Source of the DNA: Chloroflexia bacterium
GTDB lineage: Bacteria > Chloroflexota > Chloroflexia > Thermomicrobiales > CFX8
DNA: 9,681 nt
Direction: 5' to 3'
Assembly: GCA_013696045.1 (NCBI GenBank)
Contig: JACCZH010000482.1
Coordinates: forward strand, 1-9,681
Made by a program: the position numbers and the translations under genes. The stretch's first letter is position 1. Each line of letters begins with the position of its first letter. The notes below the pieces were generated by a model. It searched no databases. It was not told where the DNA came from and worked only from the letters and a program-made list of their open reading frames with translations. Positions 7,101 through 9,681 of the stretch are shown piece by piece.

Positions 7101-8954
7101 CTGCCGATCGCGGCGGCGGGAGGCGCGATCGTCGCCATCTCGGGAACGCTCCGCGGCGCGGCCATGCTGCAGCAGTTGGCCATCGGGGCGAGCATCGCGA
7201 TCGCAGCCGTCCCGGAAGGACTTCCACTCCTCGCGAAGATCGGCGAGGCGGCGGTTGCGCGCCGGCTGGCAGTGCACCAGGCGCTTGTGCATCGACTAGC
7301 CGCTGTCGAGGCGCTTGGGCGGGTGGACGTTGCCTGCACCGACAAAACCGGGACACTGACCGAGGGACGCCTCAGACTGAGTCTGGTGGCTGACATCGAC
7401 CAGGAATCGACTCCCTCCCGGACACTACCCGCCAGCTTACGTCACGTACTCCTGACTGCCGCTCTTGCCGGTCCACACCCGGATGCCCTCGATGCCGGCG
7501 CGGATAGGACCGATATCGCCGTCTCCGAGGGCGCGGAGCAAGCCGGCCTCGGAGACGATGTGCGAGCGGAACGTAGCGGCCAGTTGGCGTTCGACTCGAC
7601 GAGATCCTTCCACGCAGCGGTCGTTCAGGGCCGCCTCTGTGTCGAGGGGGCCGCGGAAGTCCTGGTCCCGCGTTGTGATCGCATCATTCGAGATGGCAGT
7701 GAGGTTGCGTTGGATGAGCGCGGGTGCTCCGCGTTGCTGGCTCGCGCCCGGCGCCTCTCCGAGCGCGGTCTGCGCGTGTTGATGGTAGCCGAAGGGCGCT
7801 CAGACACGCCCTCAGATGATCCGCAGGAACTGGTCGCGCTCGGTTTCGTGGGCATCAGCGATCCACTCAGGCCAGAGGTTCCCGTGGCCGTGCGTCGCTG
7901 TCATGAGGCTGGTGTGCGGGTCATCATGCTCACTGGCGATCACCCTGCCACGGCTCGGGCTATCGCCCGCGATGCCGGCCTTCCGAGTGGCGATCAGCAA
8001 ATCCTCACCGGAGGCGAGATCGCTGAACTCGACAGCGCTGAGCTGGACCGTCGCTTGGCTGAGGCAACAATTATCGCCCGCGCCACGCCCCTTGATAAAG
8101 TACGGATCATCGAAGGGCTTCAACGTCTGGGGCATACTGTTGCGATGACAGGTGATGGCATCAACGACGCGCCAGCTTTGCGCCTTGCCGATGTTGGCGT
8201 GGCAATGGGACGTGGCGGGACGGAAGTTGCCCGCCAGGCGGCGGATGTCGTCCTGTCCGACGATAACTTCTCGACGCTGGTGGAGACGTTTGTCGAGGGG
8301 CGCAGCTTCTGGCGCAACATTCGTCGCGCCCTCGGCCTACTGCTGGGTGGCAATCTCGGTGAGCTTGGCCTGCAGGTCGGAGCGAGCATCCTTGGTCTTG
8401 CCTCCCCCCTCACGAGTCGGCAGATTCTGACGGTCAATCTGATCACTGATGTCCTGCCTGCTCTGGCCGTCGCCCTGCAGCAGCCCGGGCATCACAACCT
8501 CGCCGGGCTCGCACGTGAAGGAACCTCGGCACTCGACGCGCCCCTGCGCGCGGATATTCTGCGCCGTGCGGCCGCCACCGGCGTACCAACACTGGCCGCT
8601 TATATGGTCGCGGTGGGCAGCGGCGGGTTGCCGCTCGCCCAGACGGTCGCCTTCGCGAGTATCGTGACGACTCAGCTTGCTCAGACCCTTGATGTCGGTT
8701 GGTCCGAAGAAGGGCTCAGCCGTTCGGTTCTTGGCGCTGTTGCGGGATCGACCGGCCTGCTCGTCGCGACGCTCACCGTTCCAACGTTACGTGGTTTCCT
8801 CGGGGTTGCCATGCCAACGCCGTTTGGACTCGCACTCATTGGAGCCGCCACACTGGCGGCCCTGCTGCTCGGCCGCCTGCGCTCGTTGCCGAGTTTCATC
8901 GGCTTCGTCGGGTTCCGCGTTCCCGCTATTCCAGCAGCATATCCGGCATCGTGA
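4122..8954 (+). CDS. Giant CtpH/CtpI-like P-type ATPase: degenerate P1B-like half fused to active P2-like half
   Basis: This 1610-residue membrane pump is close in size to mycobacterial CtpI/CtpH (about 1500-1630). Residues 10-78 and 100-168 are two HMA-like repeats sharing the pattern ANxLTxxVLxxF/Y; neither has CxxC. Residues about 185-745 align in order with a P1B pump, but every signature is altered: TGES to GHDG (333-336), CPCAL to RRPAL (419-423), DKTGTLT to DGPRLLT (462-468), TGD to SGD (601-603), GDGxND to SDSARA (642-647). Residues about 765-1610 are a complete P2-type pump: TGES (921-924), PEGLP (1031-1035), phosphorylated DKTGT (D1074), TGD (1271-1273), GDGIND (1344-1349). E1032, N1411, E1414, N1439, T1442 and D1443 match SERCA site II residues, so a divalent cation (Ca/Mn) is plausible. 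The nucleotide-domain KGA motif reads VEGAAE (1174-1179). The ATG lacks a well-placed ribosome site (GGGAGGA ends 21 bases upstream), and a TAA at 4110 bars a longer start. Confidence 0.93.
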   Translation: MGLSLIAEPQLVHAIPGRVRVRLPDRLGLEQRGIETQIRRLTGVRGAQANLLTKNVLIHFDPHVTNDMIILAAVRTLEPGTTGGRDNQLDPPPLQHEQRGTAGRARIGVRGLDRDPGLAQRVVERLEGQPGVLRASANVLTGRVLVEYRRDEVALDDLVSDVAELELSALAGEARPARPLDPGLSMQWATQAAGAAIGLALLAAERLIAGPSKPTGTTGPAMVAGALSIADSFPAIRNSLHDVLGADVAELLFSATRIVNLTLARSPLGLALAGLEALRLYTEARARRTAWRAYEESLKHSVPARPGGRVQLEAGERVPLTATILEGTGTAIGHDGLPMAAAPGLTIPAGAPLQGGPFLLQLQSDEPFTPDARPISVAASVYDRYVHVSGMLSLAYAALTALTTRSFAHTFSSLLLVNRRPALIGAEFAGSSASARALRAGVTVVGTRPNRIIRLPDLLLLDGPRLLTHGFEISAVLPLTDSHDASELLARAAGISVASGVPWGNVFPVAGALSASDGSFDGVVATASVEGIQYSLGYADDTVVPAINRLHRRGDYPLILRSEQVEEPLGIIALRPRLASDVAELVQACQRHGVEIGVLASGDPIASAAISRRAWAPLLVHDDAVEHIRARQTQGALVAFVSDSARAGEAFATSDLAIGITVGSSQFPARADLLASDLGAVASIIEAGARRDAAVRDSTTLSVVANGIGAVWGFRARPGIESASLVMQIAALGAMAAGWARTRGGERRRDLATRIEDPHPERWGQRSIANVLRALDTTEAGLTSAQAIERRRIIAPVAPRSRIVSAVLAQLRSPLTGILAAGAGLSLILGAPADVAMISAMIVANAAAGAWQESQADRAAEALEKMATVTSHVLRDGQSVSLSADDLVPGDVIQLVPGDRMAADARLLSSQGLEVDEAALTGESFPVPKAPDGSTAASRVVLEGSDVTAGAGTAVIVAVGRDTRLGATAAALSVDDTQQSPLSTRLSLMLRQFLPIAAAGGAIVAISGTLRGAAMLQQLAIGASIAIAAVPEGLPLLAKIGEAAVARRLAVHQALVHRLAAVEALGRVDVACTDKTGTLTEGRLRLSLVADIDQESTPSRTLPASLRHVLLTAALAGPHPDALDAGADRTDIAVSEGAEQAGLGDDVRAERSGQLAFDSTRSFHAAVVQGRLCVEGAAEVLVPRCDRIIRDGSEVALDERGCSALLARARRLSERGLRVLMVAEGRSDTPSDDPQELVALGFVGISDPLRPEVPVAVRRCHEAGVRVIMLTGDHPATARAIARDAGLPSGDQQILTGGEIAELDSAELDRRLAEATIIARATPLDKVRIIEGLQRLGHTVAMTGDGINDAPALRLADVGVAMGRGGTEVARQAADVVLSDDNFSTLVETFVEGRSFWRNIRRALGLLLGGNLGELGLQVGASILGLASPLTSRQILTVNLITDVLPALAVALQQPGHHNLAGLAREGTSALDAPLRADILRRAAATGVPTLAAYMVAVGSGGLPLAQTVAFASIVTTQLAQTLDVGWSEEGLSRSVLGAVAGSTGLLVATLTVPTLRGFLGVAMPTPFGLALIGAATLAALLLGRLRSLPSFIGFVGFRVPAIPAAYPAS

Positions 8955-9096
8955 ACGAGGAGTGGACCAACGTGTTCCTAGAGTTTGAGGGAAACCGAGA
9001 AAAGGCTCACAACGTCCAGGTCTCGCGGTAGCAGGCTGCGGTACCGCTGAGTGCGCGTCCGGCATGGAAGTGATATCTCTCATCTGGCTCGGGATT

Positions 9097-9321
9097 CTAC
9101 TCGCCTGCGGCCGACACCTGTGTTGGCGTCTCGTGTTGATCGCGCATCGTTCGCGGGCGGTGCCGATCAAGCTCCTGCATAATTGGCCCGGCCGTGACGC
9201 CGTGAACGACAATCGACAGGATCACCACAAACGATGCGATCGCCCAGGCGAGCTCCGTACCTTCAAACTCCGCGTGATACGCAGCGTATGCCAGATAGTA
9301 GAACGAACCCACGTCTTCCAA
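9097..9321 (-). pseudogene. C-terminal remnant of a CPA1-type Na+/H+ antiporter
   Basis: Read on the minus strand, this piece encodes roughly 74 residues resembling the end of NhaP/CPA1 sodium-proton exchangers. It has VGSFYYLAYA, a hydrophobic helix around LAWAIASFVVILSIVVHGV, the tail motif HGVTAGPIMQELDRHR, and a polar C-terminus ending at the stop (9099-9097). Full-length members have about 400 or more residues and roughly a dozen membrane helices. Here the similarity stops abruptly near 9321 and the frame upstream (to 9567) has no antiporter character, so the N-terminal four-fifths is missing. No intact start or ribosome site is present. The gene was probably lost by deletion or rearrangement, leaving this tail convergent to the ATPase gene. 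Family assignment rests on recognised C-terminal motifs. Confidence 0.65.
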
Positions 9322-9420
9322 CACGTTGCGAGTACTTGGATGCCCTGCTACAGCGCTCCTCGAGCTAATACGAGGCTCAGGATCGATTTTGAGCATTGAT
9401 GGTCGGCCTAGATGACGTCC

Positions 9421-9446
9421 TTCTCCCTGTATCTGGACAGGGAGAA
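9421..9446. repeat. Perfect 10-bp inverted repeat
   Basis: TTCTCCCTGT (9421-9430) and ACAGGGAGAA (9437-9446) are perfect reverse complements around the six-base loop ATCTGG. There is no T-run on either side, so it is a poor Rho-independent terminator. CTCCCTGT/ACAGGGAG palindromes resemble dispersed REP-like elements in some high-GC genomes; whether it is repeated elsewhere in this genome cannot be judged from one window. Confidence 0.55.
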
Positions 9447-9462
9447 ACGCCAATGGTATGTC

Positions 9463-9486
9463 GGGGCTCGGGGGCGGGTTGGTGGG
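9463..9486 (+). other. G-quadruplex-type G-run cluster
   Basis: Four G-runs (9463-9466, 9470-9474, 9476-9478, 9484-9486) are separated by loops of 3, 1 and 5 bases, which meets the usual G4 pattern on the + strand. The cluster lies between the inverted repeat and the CsbD-like gene, about 90 bases before its ATG. A regulatory role is speculation; it may also be part of a REP-like element together with the inverted repeat. Confidence 0.4.
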
Positions 9487-9573
9487 AGGTGTCGCCCGGT
9501 CATACGTATGGCTTCTGAGTTCGTCGTATTCTAGGCGTATGTGGACGACTGTAGGGTTAAAGGACACGACGCC

Positions 9574-9681
9574 ATGAGCGGACGCGACGACAAGACCAAA
9601 GGCAAGCTCGACGAAATCAAGGGGAACGTCAAGGAGAACATCGGAAACGCGGCCGGCGATGATGACCTGTCACGCGAGGGC
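9574..9681 (+). CDS. CsbD-like stress-response protein (3' end cut by window)
   Basis: The visible 36 codons begin MSGRDDKTKGKLDEIKGNVK and continue with a KENIGNAAGDDDL-type segment. This is the typical start of CsbD family proteins: small, very hydrophilic, Lys/Glu/Gly-rich, about 60-70 residues long and built from two similar KGxxxExxGxxxxxxG units. They are cytosolic and general-stress induced in Bacillus (sigma-B regulon); their biochemical role is unknown. AAAGGA (9559-9564) lies nine bases before the ATG. I see no convincing promoter in the 100 bases upstream. The gene is separated from the metal cluster by decayed sequence, so a functional link is not implied. The sequence ends inside the gene. 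Confidence 0.9.
   Translation, partial: MSGRDDKTKGKLDEIKGNVKENIGNAAGDDDLSREG

Noticed and set aside
8951..9031. 26-codon + frame starting with a GTG that overlaps the ATPase stop (GTGA)
   Set aside because: The overlap looks like coupling, but there is no ribosome site in the preceding bases, the peptide is very short and it matches nothing I recognise.
9025..9047. GCGGTA...TACCGC hairpin and GCGGTACCGC palindrome after the ATPase
   Set aside because: Short stem with no T-run; not convincing as a terminator.
9322..9567. N-terminal part of the minus-strand frame that reads into the antiporter tail
   Set aside because: It has no membrane helices or antiporter motifs; it is chance open frame upstream of the remnant and so was left out of the pseudogene.
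1..9681. CRISPR array, tRNA/rRNA genes, insertion sequences
   Set aside because: No regularly spaced repeats, no cloverleaf or rRNA-like sequence, and no transposase motifs were seen on either strand.

Overview
The window is high-GC bacterial DNA. Its coding regions are in the 60% GC range, and there is one sharply AT-rich island in front of the first gene. Gene content and protein style suggest a Gram-positive-like or thermophilic lineage such as Chloroflexota (class Thermomicrobia) or a deep actinobacterium. The signs are a Tat-exported two-domain multicopper oxidase, a ZIP transporter with an extracytoplasmic domain, a DtxR-type regulator, a CtpH/CtpI-like giant P-type ATPase and CsbD. The taxonomic placement is inference from gene style only.

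Layout: positions 1-335 hold no gene I can support. Positions 336-398 form an AT-rich control region with a good -35/-10 promoter and a tandem direct repeat, one copy of which closely matches a DtxR/IdeR-type operator. Three genes follow on the + strand with short gaps (31 and 20 bases): multicopper oxidase (419-1558), ZIP-family metal permease (1590-2819) and DtxR/MntR-family regulator (2840-3301). They look like an autoregulated operon for handling a redox-active divalent metal (Mn or Fe). A second cluster follows: two small helical proteins overlapping by ATGA (3453-3719 and 3716-3931), a 190-base leader with repeats, and a 1610-residue P-type ATPase (4122-8954).

The ATPase is the most striking object. 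Its N-terminal half contains two HMA-like repeats without CxxC and a P1B-like pump in which every catalytic signature is degenerate (TGES, CPC, DKTGT, TGD and GDGxND are all altered). Its C-terminal half is a complete P2-type pump with intact catalytic motifs, and it carries counterparts of the M4/M5/M6 residues that build Ca2+ site II in SERCA. It is therefore a natural fusion of a dead pump and a live pump.

The right end (8955-9573) is a decayed intergenic region. It holds a minus-strand C-terminal remnant of a CPA1-type Na+/H+ antiporter, a perfect 10-bp inverted repeat and a G-quadruplex-type G-run cluster. A CsbD-like stress protein gene begins at 9574 and runs off the window.

Working model (inference): the secreted copper oxidase oxidises a metal (Mn, Fe or Cu(I)) next to a ZIP importer, the DtxR-type regulator reports cytosolic metal, and the neighbouring P2-like ATPase exports a divalent cation. 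This would make the locus a metal acquisition, oxidation and efflux island.
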